The notes beneath the pieces were generated by a model. It saw nothing but the letters and a program-made list of their open reading frames with translations, did no database searches and was not told where the DNA came from. Source: Heyndrickxia acidiproducens DSM 23148 (GTDB lineage: Bacteria > Bacillota > Bacilli > Bacillales > Bacillaceae_C). From it: 64,000 nucleotides of DNA. Both the position numbers and the translations under genes were made by a program. The DNA lies in the NCBI RefSeq assembly GCF_000374345.1, contig NZ_KB893981.1:33237-97236 (forward strand), given 5' to 3'. Positions 53,424 through 62,831 of the stretch are shown one piece after another. Numbering within the stretch: the first letter of the stretch is position 1; each line of letters opens with the position of its first letter.

Positions 53424-53865
53424 CCAAAAGGGTTTTACATTAATAGAAAGTCTGTTTGTGCTTATGGTAACGGCAACCGTTTTTGCCATGTTCCCGCTGG
53501 CGCTCAAAACATTTGGCCAGGTCAATGCGGTACTGATGCCGGAAGAAACGTACGAATGGAATATTTTTCTCATCCAGCTGCGGAAGGAAATCAGAATGAG
53601 CGAGGCGCTTAGCGTTGATAACAGTAATACTTTGCGCTTAAGGGTGGACGGCAGGAACGTCGAATATGGGCAGTACCGGCAGCTTTTGCGGCGTACGGTG
53701 GACAATGAAGGCCATGAAATTGTCCTTCAAAATATTAAATTCGTCCATGTCAAGGAAACCGGCTCAGGTGTTTTCATGCAGGTGCAGTTTCTCGACCGGT
53801 CAGAAGAAACAGCCAGCTTTACGTTTTCCCGCCCGTCCGGAGATTCGGGAGGAGATGCTTCATGA
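53407..53865 (+). CDS. comGF: Minor competence pseudopilin ComGF
   Basis: 152-residue minor pseudopilin, N-terminus VFLKNNQKG-FTLIESLFVLMVTA with a typical prepilin cleavage site. The GTG at 53407 is only three bases after AAAGGAGG, while a CTG six bases further (53413) has ideal spacing; the true start is therefore uncertain, and both lie upstream of the cleavage site. Overlaps comGE by 17 bases and comGG by 4. Confidence 0.88.
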   Translation: MFLKNNQKGFTLIESLFVLMVTATVFAMFPLALKTFGQVNAVLMPEETYEWNIFLIQLRKEIRMSEALSVDNSNTLRLRVDGRNVEYGQYRQLLRRTVDNEGHEIVLQNIKFVHVKETGSGVFMQVQFLDRSEETASFTFSRPSGDSGGDAS

Positions 53866-54233
53866 ACCGGGAAAAAGGCTTTATATTCCCGATGGCAATC
53901 ATCTTGTCATTGCTGGTGTGCACGGCCATTTTTGCAGCGGTTGAAATCTATTTGGACGAAAAGAAGTATGCTGTGCTGATAACGGAATATTATCAAAGAA
54001 ATACAATGGAACTGCTTGCCCTGCGGGATATCAGAGGCATCATGGAAAGCGGTGGCGAAAACAGTAAAGGTACCCTGCAGTTTTCAAATGGTACGGTCAC
54101 ATACCAGACCGCTGAATCGGATGGAGATATAGCCATTTCCCTCTTCATCAAAAATGATACTGGTGAAGAATTTGAAAGTGAGATACGATATAACCAAACA
54201 GAAAAAAGAATAGTCCGGTGGGAGGAAAAATGA
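53862..54233 (+). CDS. comGG: Minor competence protein ComGG
   Basis: Last minor pseudopilin-like protein, 123 residues. The N-terminus NREKG-FIFPMAIILSLLVC resembles a prepilin signal with Phe-Pro in place of Thr-Leu-Glu, as is usual for ComGG. ATG at 53862 overlapping comGF. Overlaps aroK by 4 bases, so aroK is probably transcribed with the comG operon as well. Confidence 0.88.
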   Translation: MNREKGFIFPMAIILSLLVCTAIFAAVEIYLDEKKYAVLITEYYQRNTMELLALRDIRGIMESGGENSKGTLQFSNGTVTYQTAESDGDIAISLFIKNDTGEEFESEIRYNQTEKRIVRWEEK

Positions 54234-54730
54234 AAAATAATATTTACTTGATAGGCTTTATGGGAGCAGGAAAAACAACCGTCGGGAGGGCTTTGGCGAA
54301 GCAGCTGCAAATGGAAGCACTTGATCTGGACGCTTGGATTGAAGAAGAAGAGGGCATGACGGCCGCACAGATTTTTGCCAGCAAGGGGGAAATGTATTTT
54401 CGGGAAAAAGAATCGGAAATATTAAAGCGTTCGGCTGCATTCCGGGGCATCATTACAACCGGGGGCGGGATTATTTCACGTGCGGAAAACCGCGAATGTT
54501 TAAAAAAGTCCGGGTTTACCTGCTTTCTTGACTGTGACCCGGACATCCTGATTGCCCGCGTCCAGGATGACCCGGCCAGGCCGCTGGCGTTTAACCGTGC
54601 GCGCGAAGAAATGATCGCACTTTATCAGGAGCGCCTTCCTTTTTACAAAGCCTGCGCCGATATCATCATCGATACTTCAGATAAAACGGTGGAACAGGTT
54701 GTGCAACTGATTGCCGGAAGAATAAAATAA
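54230..54730 (+). CDS. aroK: Shikimate kinase
   Basis: Phosphorylates shikimate at the fifth step of the shikimate pathway. 166 residues with Walker A GFMGAGKTTVGR, the shikimate-binding residues in LDAWIEEEEG and TTGGGII, and a lid region around DDPARPLAFNRAREEM. ATG start with GTGGGAGG upstream, overlapping the comGG stop. Its place directly after comGG suggests at least partial cotranscription with competence genes. Confidence 0.94.
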   Translation: MKNNIYLIGFMGAGKTTVGRALAKQLQMEALDLDAWIEEEEGMTAAQIFASKGEMYFREKESEILKRSAAFRGIITTGGGIISRAENRECLKKSGFTCFLDCDPDILIARVQDDPARPLAFNRAREEMIALYQERLPFYKACADIIIDTSDKTVEQVVQLIAGRIK

Positions 54731-54772
54731 GGTTATTCCGGGCATAATGGCGCATATAAAGGAGTGGCCTTT

Positions 54773-54946
54773 ATGTCGACAAACGACTACGTAAAATACA
54801 TGACGCAAACTTTTATGCACCATATGAATACGCCAAAAACCGAACGCAAACAGAAAAAGGAACTGAAAAAACAGGAAATGACGCCGTTTATGACACGGTG
54901 GTTCGGCATTCTCCCTTTCTTTTTCCTGTTTTTTAAAAGAAAATAA
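54773..54946 (+). CDS. yqzE: YqzE family small protein
   Basis: 57-residue basic protein starting MSTNDYVKYMTQTFMHHMNT, with a Lys-rich middle (KTERKQKKELKKQE) and a hydrophobic end (WFGILPFFFLFFKRK). Found next to comG operons in bacilli; function unknown. The ATG at 54773 has AAAGGAG eight bases upstream; the GTG at 54764 overlaps that site and is rejected. Followed by a hairpin terminator. Confidence 0.85.
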   Translation: MSTNDYVKYMTQTFMHHMNTPKTERKQKKELKKQEMTPFMTRWFGILPFFFLFFKRK

Positions 54947-54960
54947 TAATCTTTTTAAAG

Positions 54961-54993
54961 CCGGCAGTACATGGGAAGCTGCCGGTTTCTTTG
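54961..54993 (+). terminator. Terminator after yqzE
   Basis: CCGGCAG, 11-base loop, CTGCCGG, then TTTCTTTG. Likely end of the comG-aroK-yqzE transcript. Confidence 0.72.
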
Positions 54994-55078
54994 TTTGTGG
55001 AAAGGAAGTCTGAAATTTTGGACTTTGGAATTGTCCTGCGCCAAGCCCCTAAAGCTGCAAACCAAACCTTCCAACAGG

Positions 55079-55187
55079 CTATATAAAATGAACTTAAGTT
55101 TTTACATCATGACCTGGCATTTATTTGCATGATTACTCCGTCTTGCAGCAGGCAACAGAGCAGCAAAGTTTAGTTCATTTTATATAG
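55079..55187. mobile_element. MITE-like 109-bp inverted-repeat element
   Basis: Perfect 16-bp terminal inverted repeats CTATATAAAATGAACT and AGTTCATTTTATATAG enclose about 77 bases with no coding sequence; imperfect pairing (TTAAG/AAACTTT-like) extends the arms. It lies in the gap between yqzE and yqhG. Size and structure resemble a miniature inverted-repeat element, but I see no clear target-site duplication and no second copy in the window. Confidence 0.45.
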
Positions 55188-55224
55188 AAAGCTTTTTTGG
55201 CCGGCCAACGCGCTTGCGCTATTC

Positions 55225-56016
55225 TCACAGTAAGGGATCTTTCAGGTAAAAAAGCCCGCCATTGGTTGTTTCAATCGTAATTTTCGGTTCATACTGTTCC
55301 TTGAGGGCCTGTTTCTCGATGGCATAGGCGTCCGGTTTCTCTTCCATATCTGCATAAAAGTGATCCAGCAGCGCAAGATCCTGATTCCAGCGTTCAACGG
55401 CTGCTTCCGCCCAGCCGTGCGATTGTGTTTCCAATTCTTGCCGCAAATAATTTTCAATCCGGTTGATACCGCTCCCGGGCAAAATCATAGGGGTTAAGGT
55501 AAAACAGTAATCCGGGATTTTCGGGACCAGCTGCCGCGCATCAAGTTTATCCTGAAAGTCTTCCACCATGCGGCCATTGATCAAATTTAATCCTATCGAA
55601 CGAAAAACATCTTTTTTTAAATCACATTGATAAGAAACTTTCAGGTTCATCGCCAGCCACGGATACAACGGCGTTTTTTTTCCTTGCGCACCAACTTCTT
55701 CAAACAGCCTGATAAAGCGTGCAAGCTCCTTCGTTGTCCGGAAAATTTGGTTCAAGCGCGGCGCCCCGAAATGGATGGCTTCCCCTTTTAGATTGTCAGG
55801 TGCATGCTGCGGGTCTGTAATAAATGTCACGGACATCGGATTCGGCACGCCGCCCGTTTTCTCCAGATACGTCCAGTAAAACGGGCGGTTCATTAACGCC
55901 TTATCGAGATCAATGGTCAGCCGGACACTCAAATAGCCAGGCTGGTTCTCGATAAATTCACAATCATTGGCACGGAAAAAGTTTTCAAGATATTGATGTA
56001 TTTCTTCCTGAAGCAT
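55225..56016 (-). CDS. yqhG: YqhG family protein
   Basis: Conserved protein found only in bacilli, linked by context to YqhH. 263 residues, no membrane segment, no recognisable catalytic motif; family segments include NQPGYLSVRLTIDLDKALMN and SVTFITDPQ. The start at 56016 has GAGGAAAG upstream and lies inside the end of yqhH, so the two are translated together. Function unknown. Confidence 0.85.
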   Translation of the reverse strand: MLQEEIHQYLENFFRANDCEFIENQPGYLSVRLTIDLDKALMNRPFYWTYLEKTGGVPNPMSVTFITDPQHAPDNLKGEAIHFGAPRLNQIFRTTKELARFIRLFEEVGAQGKKTPLYPWLAMNLKVSYQCDLKKDVFRSIGLNLINGRMVEDFQDKLDARQLVPKIPDYCFTLTPMILPGSGINRIENYLRQELETQSHGWAEAAVERWNQDLALLDHFYADMEEKPDAYAIEKQALKEQYEPKITIETTNGGLFYLKDPLL

Positions 56017-57688
56017 GCCCGCTTTCCTCCTGTTTTCGGATAGACTCCGCAAATTCAATCATTTGTGTAAGATTCTCCATTTTGATTTTCATTTCCCCTT
56101 CTGAATGTGATTTTTGGAAAACATCGAGCAAATGGTCTTCCAAACTGCCAAAATCGAGGCGTGTCAAAATATCATCCAATGCCCCAATAACCCGCTCAAA
56201 CAAATGGATTTTTTCGTAAAGTAATTTGAGAATATGGTCTTCTACCGTGTTTTTTGTCGCGAAATTATAAATATGGACATCACTTTCCTGACCGAGACGG
56301 TGGATACGGCCGATCCTTTGCTCGAGCCGCATCGGGTTCCATGGCAAATCAAAATTAATCATATGGTGGCAGAATTGGAGATTGATCCCTTCGCCGCCCG
56401 CTTCAGTCGCAATCAGGACCTGCGCATGTTTTTGAAACAAGTCACGCATCCAGTCTTTTTTTCCGCGCTTAAAGCCGCCGCGGAAAGGGACAGAGGATAT
56501 GCCGTGCTGTTTTAAAAACCATTGCAGGTAAATTTGCGTTGCCCGGTATTCCGTAAAAATAATCACTTTATCATCGATCCGCTTGATAAGTTCGAGTGCT
56601 TTTTCCGCCTTTGAATTGGAATGGACCGCTTCGATTTTCCGGATCAGCGCTGCAACCGTTTCTTCCAGGGCGGGAGCAGGCTGCTCCGTTTTTTTCAATA
56701 GATTCTTTAATGTAACAAATACGGCTTCCCTGCTGGAACAGGCTTCCCTTTGCAAGGTTAAGAGCGAAAAACCAGCGGTGGTATAACCGCCGTCAAGATC
56801 TTTAAGCATCATCAGGGCATCATATAATTCCCGTTCCGCTTTGCTGAAATCGATCAGCACCGTTTCCACATGCCGCTTCGTCCATTCAATGCCGGTATTT
56901 GCCCGGCGGTTGCGGATCATAACTTTATTGACAAGCTGTTTTAAATGTTCATCTTCCCGGACTTGGCGGTCTCCTTTTTTATATTTTTTGCTGAAATTCG
57001 TTTCACTTCCTAAATGTCCCGGTTTTAATAATGAAACAAGGTGGAAGATTTCATCGATCCGGTTTTGAATCGGCGTCGCGGTAAGGAGAAGACAGAATTT
57101 TTTCTTTAAGCTTTGGACAAATTCATAGTTTTTCGTGTTCGGGTTTTTCAGTTTATGGGCTTCATCGATAATAATAAGATCATATTGCTGTTTGTAAATG
57201 ATTTCCCGGTGCGGGCTTCTTTTGGCGGTATCGATAGAAGAAACAATGCAATCATACTGGTCCCACATATAGCTTTTGCGCTGGCCGACAGCGGGAATGT
57301 GAAATTTTTGGTTTAATTCGGCCACCCATTGCGAAACGAGCGATGCCGGCACCAGGATCAGCACTTTTTTAACGAGCCCCCTGATCATATATTCTTTTAA
57401 AATCAGCCCTGCTTCAATCGTTTTCCCAAGCCCGACTTCATCGGCCAAAATCGCTTTCCCGTTCATTTTCTCGACCACCTGGCGCGCCACTTCCAACTGA
57501 TGGGGAAGCGGTTTGACATTGACAAGGTGTTTTGGTGCCTGCAAGCCTTCAAATTCCGGGATAATGAGCTGCTTTTCCATTTCCACTGCCAGTTTATAAA
57601 GCGCCCATTTCCCCCATGGCCCGTCATTTTGATAACGTTCCAGTAATCCGTCTTTCCATGAATGATCAAACTCTATTTTTACATCCAT
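55985..57688 (-). CDS. yqhH: SNF2-family DEAD/DEAH-type helicase YqhH
   Basis: SWI2/SNF2 ATPase, likely acting on nucleic acid or nucleoprotein. 567 residues: motif I DEVGLGKTIEAG, II DEAH, III LTATPIQN, V ATEAGGEGINLQ, VI QRIGRIHRLGQ. Overlaps yqhG by 32 bases at its end, so the pair is one operon. ATG at 57688 with AAAGGAG about 12 bases upstream. The pair is conserved in bacilli next to the gcv operon; specific role unknown. Confidence 0.9.
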   Translation of the reverse strand: MDVKIEFDHSWKDGLLERYQNDGPWGKWALYKLAVEMEKQLIIPEFEGLQAPKHLVNVKPLPHQLEVARQVVEKMNGKAILADEVGLGKTIEAGLILKEYMIRGLVKKVLILVPASLVSQWVAELNQKFHIPAVGQRKSYMWDQYDCIVSSIDTAKRSPHREIIYKQQYDLIIIDEAHKLKNPNTKNYEFVQSLKKKFCLLLTATPIQNRIDEIFHLVSLLKPGHLGSETNFSKKYKKGDRQVREDEHLKQLVNKVMIRNRRANTGIEWTKRHVETVLIDFSKAERELYDALMMLKDLDGGYTTAGFSLLTLQREACSSREAVFVTLKNLLKKTEQPAPALEETVAALIRKIEAVHSNSKAEKALELIKRIDDKVIIFTEYRATQIYLQWFLKQHGISSVPFRGGFKRGKKDWMRDLFQKHAQVLIATEAGGEGINLQFCHHMINFDLPWNPMRLEQRIGRIHRLGQESDVHIYNFATKNTVEDHILKLLYEKIHLFERVIGALDDILTRLDFGSLEDHLLDVFQKSHSEGEMKIKMENLTQMIEFAESIRKQEESGHASGRNTSIS

Positions 57689-58028
57689 TCAAGCATCGGC
57701 TCCTTTCTTGCCCAGCATGTAAACTGGAGGCGGGTGAAGGCAAAAGACAAACTGTATCGCAAATTTGCCGCCGGTTTTGAAACGGGCGTTTGCCAGGTGA
57801 AAAAAGATCTGTTTTTCCTGTATTTGCACATTTTAAAAAATAAATTGATTTTACTATTGGTTTAATGATACGATGAAACTGAAAGTTGGGTTTATTGTAT
57901 TTTGATCATGCAAATAGTTGGCACGTGCGGCACGGGCAGCACAATGTCCAGCTGCCCGGGGTGCCGGCTGGTGATGATTTATTCGTAGTATGCCCGTTTT
58001 TTAATTGAATATTGGCGGATGAGAATAA
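57689..58028. other. Intergenic region between yqhH and the glycine riboswitch
   Basis: About 340 bases without a gene I can support. It must contain the gcvT promoter, but several A/T-rich candidates exist and none is clearly better. A GC-rich hairpin (GGCAC-GGGCAGC / GCTGCCC-GTGCC, 57924-57961) is the only notable structure. Confidence 0.5.
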
Positions 58029-58192
58029 GGGGAGAGACTGCTATCGTGCAGCGCCGAAGGAGCAAACAGAAGTGTTGTGAATCTCTCAGGCAAAAAGACT
58101 CTTAATTTGACGCAGCTCTGGAGAGTGCTTGCAAAATCGTAAGCCACCCAAGGGGAAAACCATTCGGTAAACTTTCAGGTGCCAGGACAGAG
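58029..58192 (+). ncRNA. Tandem glycine riboswitch upstream of gcvT
   Basis: Two consecutive glycine aptamers: the first (about 58029-58107) with GGGGAGAGACTG, GCGCCGAAGGAGCAAA and AATCTCTCAGGC; the second (about 58114-58192) with GCTCTGGAGAG, GCCACCCAAGGGG and CTTTCAGGTGCCAGGACAGAG. These match the gcvT leader of B. subtilis. The final ACAGAG can pair either in the second aptamer's closing stem or in the terminator at 58187, so glycine binding should favour read-through. Confidence 0.95.
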
Positions 58193-58231
58193 AATATTTC
58201 GTTCAGTTAACGGAATATTCTCTGTTTTTTT
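58187..58231 (+). terminator. Regulated terminator of the glycine riboswitch
   Basis: ACAGAGAATATTTCGTT pairs with AACGGAATATTCTCTGT (one G-U), loop CAGTT, then seven T. Its left arm overlaps the second aptamer's closing stem. Confidence 0.92.
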
Positions 58232-58314
58232 GTTTTGAATAGCCGGGAGGGGCTGGCCGGACTGGTTTATTTATACGGGTATATCTGAGATAAAAATTGA
58301 ACGGAGGAGAGAAT

Positions 58315-59430
58315 GTGTCGGATTTAAAGCGGACACCATTGTTTAATGTTTACCAAACATACGGCGCAAAAACGACCGCATTTGGCGGCTGGGAGCTTCC
58401 TGTCCAATTTTCAGGAATTAAAGCAGAACATGAAGCCGTACGTACCAAAGCAGGATTATTTGATGTTTCGCACATGGGAGAAATCCTTGTGGAGGGAAAG
58501 GGCAGCCTTGCATTTTTGCAGAAAACGGCCACCAATGATGTGTCAAAATTAGAGCCGGGAAAGGCCCAGTACACAGTGATGTGTAATGAAAACGGCGGTA
58601 CGGTGGATGACTTTTTGATTTACCAGTTGGATGAAGGACGCTATTTATTGGTCGTCAATGCCGCCAATATCACAAAGGATCTGGAATGGCTGCTGCGCCA
58701 TCGCACAAAAGAGACGGCCATTTCAAATCTATCGGACTCAATCGCGCAATTGGCGGTACAAGGCCCGTTATCCGTAAAAATTGTGCAGAAATTGATGCCT
58801 GATTTTAATGCAGCTGCACTTCCGGCTTTTTCTTTTACGGTAGGCGCGGATCTCTCCGGATTTCAAGTGCTGCTCTCAAGAACCGGGTATACCGGTGAAG
58901 ATGGTTTTGAAATTTATTGTAAAAGTGGAGAGGCTGCTTCTTTATGGGAAAAAATCTTGTCCGCCGGGAAAAAAGACGGGATTCTTCCATGCGGGCTTGG
59001 CGCACGCGACACGCTCCGGTTCGAAGCAGGGCTATGCCTTTACGGACAGGAATTAACAGATGCGATCACGCCGCTTGAAGCCGGCATCGGGTTTGCCGTA
59101 AAACTTCATAAACAAGCGGATTTTATTGGCAAATCCGCTCTGCAGAAACAGAAGGATGCGGGCTTGCAGCGCAAACTTGCCGGGATTGAAATGACAGAAC
59201 GCGGCATTCCGCGGCACGGCTACCGGGTCTGGTCCGGGGACAGCTTGATTGGGGAAGTGACAACAGGGACACAGTCGCCGACTTTGAAAAAAAATATCGG
59301 CCTCGCGCTGATCAACACCGCATATTGTGAGCCTGGAACTGAAGTGGAAGTGGAAATCCGTTCTAAAAGAGTGAAAGCCAAAGTTGTTCAAACACCATTT
59401 TACAAGCGGAAAAAGAATGGGGGCGTATAA
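58315..59430 (+). CDS. gcvT: Glycine cleavage system T protein (aminomethyltransferase)
   Basis: T subunit: releases ammonia and transfers the methylene group from lipoyl-bound aminomethyl to tetrahydrofolate. 371 residues with folate-site segments [29 protein letters not shown] and GIPRHGYRV. The GTG at 58315 is chosen: ACGGAGGAG lies seven bases upstream and the protein aligns from there (LKRTPLF); the TTG at 58297 is inside the ribosome site. First gene of gcvT-gcvPA-gcvPB, controlled by the glycine riboswitch. Confidence 0.96.
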   Translation: MSDLKRTPLFNVYQTYGAKTTAFGGWELPVQFSGIKAEHEAVRTKAGLFDVSHMGEILVEGKGSLAFLQKTATNDVSKLEPGKAQYTVMCNENGGTVDDFLIYQLDEGRYLLVVNAANITKDLEWLLRHRTKETAISNLSDSIAQLAVQGPLSVKIVQKLMPDFNAAALPAFSFTVGADLSGFQVLLSRTGYTGEDGFEIYCKSGEAASLWEKILSAGKKDGILPCGLGARDTLRFEAGLCLYGQELTDAITPLEAGIGFAVKLHKQADFIGKSALQKQKDAGLQRKLAGIEMTERGIPRHGYRVWSGDSLIGEVTTGTQSPTLKKNIGLALINTAYCEPGTEVEVEIRSKRVKAKVVQTPFYKRKKNGGV

Positions 59431-59432
59431 GC

Positions 59433-60782
59433 ATGATACATCGTTATTTGCCAATGACGGAAGAAGATAAACAGGAAATGCTCAAGGATATTGGCGTGGC
59501 TTCCGCGGAAGAACTGTTTGCGGACATACCGGAAACCGTGCGATTTAAAGGCGATTACAAGATCAAAAAAGCAAAATCAGAAACCGCGCTCCTGAAAGAA
59601 CTGGCTGCGCTTGCCGCAAAAAATGCGGATCTGAAACAATATGCATCATTTCTGGGAGCAGGTGTTTATGATCACTATATTCCTGCAGTAGTCGATCATG
59701 TGATTTCACGGTCTGAATTTTATACGGCATATACGCCGTACCAGGCGGAAATTTCGCAAGGGGAACTGCAGGCAATTTTTGAGTTTCAAACGATGATTTG
59801 CGAACTAACCGGAATGGATATGGCCAATTCATCGATGTATGACGGCGGCACTGCGCTGGCAGAAGCGGCAATGCTAAGTGCGTCACATACCCGCAGAAAT
59901 AAAATTTTGGTTTCGGCGGCGGTCCACCCGCAGTCGCGGATGGTTTTACATACGTATGCGCGGGGGCAGGGCATCGATATTGAGGAAATCCCATTGCAAA
60001 ACGGCCAAACCGGCCTCGAAGCGCTCAAAAATAAAATCGATGGAGAAACGGCAGCTGTGATTGTCCAGTATCCGAATTTTTTTGGTTCGCTTGAAGCCTT
60101 AAAAGAGATCGGGGAAATCGCACACGCCCATCAAGCATTGTTTGTTGTCTCGGCTAATCTGCTGGCACTTGGTGTTCTGGCGCCGCCTGGAGCATTCGGG
60201 GCAGATATTGTGATCGGCGATGCCCAAGTATTTGGGATACCTGCTGCTTTCGGCGGTCCGCATTGCGGCTACTTTGCGGCGACCACCAAGCTGATGCGCA
60301 AAGTGCCTGGGCGCCTAGTCGGTGAAACGGTTGATGAAAACGGGAAAAGGGGGTATGTGCTGACGTTGCAGGCGCGCGAACAACATATCCGCCGTGATAA
60401 AGCCACCTCAAATATTTGTTCCAACCAGGCATTGAATGCGCTGGCTGCTTCTGTTGCGATGGCAGCACTTGGGAAAACAGGCGTAAAAGAGATGGCGCTT
60501 GCCAATATTTCAAAAGCGCAGTATGCAAGAAAGAAATTGAAAGCACACGGTTTCCGACCTGCATTTGATGCCCCGTTTTTCAATGAATTTCTCGTCAAAA
60601 TGCCAAAAAACATAAAAGAAATCAACCACTATTTATTAGAGAAGAAAATAATCGGCGGTTATGATGCCGGCCGCGATTACCCGGACTACCGCGGCCATAT
60701 GCTTGTTGCTGTAACGGAAATGCGGACAAAAGAAGAGATCGATCAATTTGTGAAAGAATTGGGGGAATGCTGCCATGCCTAA
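59433..60782 (+). CDS. gcvPA: Glycine dehydrogenase (decarboxylating) subunit 1
   Basis: N-terminal half of split P protein; with GcvPB it decarboxylates glycine on pyridoxal phosphate and passes the aminomethyl group to GcvH. 449 residues of the PLP aspartate-aminotransferase fold, for example [15 protein letters not shown] and [18 protein letters not shown]; the PLP lysine is on the partner. ATG with GGGGGCG upstream, two bases after gcvT. Overlaps gcvPB by 8 bases. Confidence 0.96.
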   Translation: MIHRYLPMTEEDKQEMLKDIGVASAEELFADIPETVRFKGDYKIKKAKSETALLKELAALAAKNADLKQYASFLGAGVYDHYIPAVVDHVISRSEFYTAYTPYQAEISQGELQAIFEFQTMICELTGMDMANSSMYDGGTALAEAAMLSASHTRRNKILVSAAVHPQSRMVLHTYARGQGIDIEEIPLQNGQTGLEALKNKIDGETAAVIVQYPNFFGSLEALKEIGEIAHAHQALFVVSANLLALGVLAPPGAFGADIVIGDAQVFGIPAAFGGPHCGYFAATTKLMRKVPGRLVGETVDENGKRGYVLTLQAREQHIRRDKATSNICSNQALNALAASVAMAALGKTGVKEMALANISKAQYARKKLKAHGFRPAFDAPFFNEFLVKMPKNIKEINHYLLEKKIIGGYDAGRDYPDYRGHMLVAVTEMRTKEEIDQFVKELGECCHA

Positions 60783-62241
60783 CCAGGAACTGCCCTTGAT
60801 ATTTGAACGCTCAAAGCGCGGAAGAATCGCCTACAGCCTGCCGGAGCTGGATGTACCGCAAGCCAATTTGGCGGATGTTTTTCCAAAGGAGTATATCAGA
60901 CATGCGGATGCGGAACTGCCGGAAGTCTCTGAACTGGATTTAATCCGCCACTACACATTGTTATCCAAACATAACCATGGCGTGGATTCAGGCTTTTATC
61001 CGCTTGGTTCATGCACGATGAAATACAACCCGAAAGTTAATGAAACGGTTGCACGCTTCCCTGGTTTTGCAAATATTCACCCGTTCCAGGAAGAGGATTC
61101 TGTACAGGGGGCACTTGAACTCATGTATGACCTGCAGCAGCATCTTATCGAAATCACCGGCATGGATGAGGTTACCCTGCAGCCTGCAGCCGGCGCCCAC
61201 GGCGAATGGACAGGGCTGATGCTGATCCGCGCCTTTCACGAAGCAAATGGCGACACGAAACGCACAAAAGTCATCATCCCCGATTCAGCCCACGGCACCA
61301 ATCCGGCATCAGCTTCAGTTGCCGGGTTTGAAACGGTGACTGTGAAATCGAATGAGCACGGGCTTGTCGATCTGGACGACTTGCGGAGCCTGGCCGGGGA
61401 AGATACCGCGGCGCTGATGCTGACCAATCCGAATACACTCGGATTGTTTGAAGAGCAGATTCTAAAAATCGCGGAAATTATCCATGGGGCAGGCGGCAAG
61501 CTATATTACGACGGCGCCAATTTAAACGCCGTGCTTGCGAAAGCCCGCCCTGGCGATATGGGCTTTGACGTCGTTCATTTAAATCTCCACAAAACCTTTA
61601 CCGGCCCGCATGGCGGCGGCGGCCCCGGTTCCGGCCCTGTCGGCGTGAAAAAGGATTTGGTTCCGTTTTTGCCAAAACCGCTGATTGCTAAAGAAGGCGG
61701 CCGCTATTTTCTCGATTATGACCGGCCCCAGTCGATTGGGCGGGTCAAACCGTTTTACGGGAATTTCGGCATTAATGTGCGTGCCTATACGTATATCCGG
61801 TCGATGGGTCCGGATGGTTTGCGGGCGGTAACCGAAAATGCTGTCATCAATGCCAATTATATGATGAGAAAACTTGCACCTTACTACGACCTGCCGTACG
61901 ACCGGCACTGCAAACATGAATTTGTCATTAGCGGCAGGCGCCAGAAAAAGCTCGGGGTCAGGACTTTCGATATTGCCAAGCGGCTGCTGGACTTTGGCTT
62001 CCATCCGCCGACTGTCTACTTCCCGTTGAATGTTGAAGAAAGCATGATGATCGAGCCGACCGAAACAGAATCAAAAGAAACGCTGGACGCTTTTATTGAT
62101 GCAATGATCCAAATTGCAAAAGAAGCGGAAGAAAATCCGGAAATCGTTCAGGAAGCGCCGCACACAACAATCGTCAAACGCCTTGATGAAACCAGGGCGG
62201 CGCGAAAACCGGTGCTGCGCTATAAAAAGTCAAGTAAATGA
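60775..62241 (+). CDS. gcvPB: Glycine dehydrogenase (decarboxylating) subunit 2
   Basis: C-terminal half of the split P protein, carrying the PLP-binding lysine in [20 protein letters not shown]. 488 residues; other conserved blocks are [12 protein letters not shown] and [14 protein letters not shown]. Start ATG inside the end of gcvPA. The H protein gene gcvH is not in this window, as in B. subtilis. Terminated by a strong hairpin. Confidence 0.96.
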   Translation: MPNQELPLIFERSKRGRIAYSLPELDVPQANLADVFPKEYIRHADAELPEVSELDLIRHYTLLSKHNHGVDSGFYPLGSCTMKYNPKVNETVARFPGFANIHPFQEEDSVQGALELMYDLQQHLIEITGMDEVTLQPAAGAHGEWTGLMLIRAFHEANGDTKRTKVIIPDSAHGTNPASASVAGFETVTVKSNEHGLVDLDDLRSLAGEDTAALMLTNPNTLGLFEEQILKIAEIIHGAGGKLYYDGANLNAVLAKARPGDMGFDVVHLNLHKTFTGPHGGGGPGSGPVGVKKDLVPFLPKPLIAKEGGRYFLDYDRPQSIGRVKPFYGNFGINVRAYTYIRSMGPDGLRAVTENAVINANYMMRKLAPYYDLPYDRHCKHEFVISGRRQKKLGVRTFDIAKRLLDFGFHPPTVYFPLNVEESMMIEPTETESKETLDAFIDAMIQIAKEAEENPEIVQEAPHTTIVKRLDETRAARKPVLRYKKSSK

Positions 62242-62248
62242 AAGCAAA

Positions 62249-62282
62249 GAAAATACCGCGGCTAAATAGCTGCGGTATTTTC
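62249..62282. terminator. Bidirectional terminator of the gcv operon and yqhL
   Basis: GAAAATACCGC ... GCGGTATTTTC, 11-bp stem extended by GCT/AGC, between the convergent gcvPB and yqhL genes. Confidence 0.85.
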
Positions 62283-62288
62283 CTGCCT

Positions 62289-62675
62289 TTATTTACTTGT
62301 TTTAATTTTTCCTGTCCAGTTTTTATAGCCGCCTTTTAATTGATACAGATCGCGGCAGCCGTTTTTGTAAAGCATCTGCGCCGCACGTCCGGTACGTGTG
62401 CCGTTTTGGCAATATAAGTAAACCGGTCTGTCGGGCCGGATTTCTTTTAATCTCATTTTTAATTGAGACAGCGGAATATTCCGGGCGCCTAAAATATGCC
62501 CGTTCGCAAACTCATTCGGTTCCCGGACATCTATTAACTGCGCTTTGCGGTAGCCTGCTTTAAATTCCTCTTCCGTCAGGCTTGTCAGGATTTTTTTCTG
62601 CCTGTAGTAACTGGCCAGTGTATAGGCGGCAACCGCAACGATGACGATGATGGCTGTGTACAATGTTTGTGACAA
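62289..62675 (-). CDS. yqhL: Rhodanese-domain membrane protein YqhL
   Basis: Membrane-anchored rhodanese. 128 residues: N-terminal helix (LYTAIIVIVAVAAYTLASYY), then a single rhodanese domain with the active-site loop YCQNGTRTG, so a persulfide-carrying cysteine is present. Sulfur acceptor unknown; YqhL is linked in B. subtilis to glucose-related effects. TTG start with AAGGGGGGC upstream. Convergent with gcvPB, divergent from lipM. Confidence 0.85.
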   Translation of the reverse strand: MSQTLYTAIIVIVAVAAYTLASYYRQKKILTSLTEEEFKAGYRKAQLIDVREPNEFANGHILGARNIPLSQLKMRLKEIRPDRPVYLYCQNGTRTGRAAQMLYKNGCRDLYQLKGGYKNWTGKIKTSK

Positions 62676-62777
62676 TCTGCTTGCCCCCCTTCTACCTTCT
62701 TGCCCTATCTATTATTATATTCGTGATCGGGCGCTTAATCAAAATTTTTTTGAATCCGTACCTGTCCTTTGTTTTTT

Positions 62778-62806
62778 TGAAGCGATTTCTGCTAAACTGG
62801 TAAAGT
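62778..62806 (+). promoter_or_regulatory. SigA-type promoter candidate of lipM
   Basis: TTGAAG (62778-62783), 17-base spacer, TAAAGT (62801-62806), 26 bases before the ATG. Both boxes deviate from consensus. Confidence 0.4.
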
Positions 62807-62831
62807 AAATTTTTTAAAAAGAGGGGTACAA

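Noticed and set aside
57924..57961. GC-rich hairpin upstream of the glycine riboswitch as a terminator
   Set aside because: No T run, bulged stem; mentioned only as a structure in the intergenic region.
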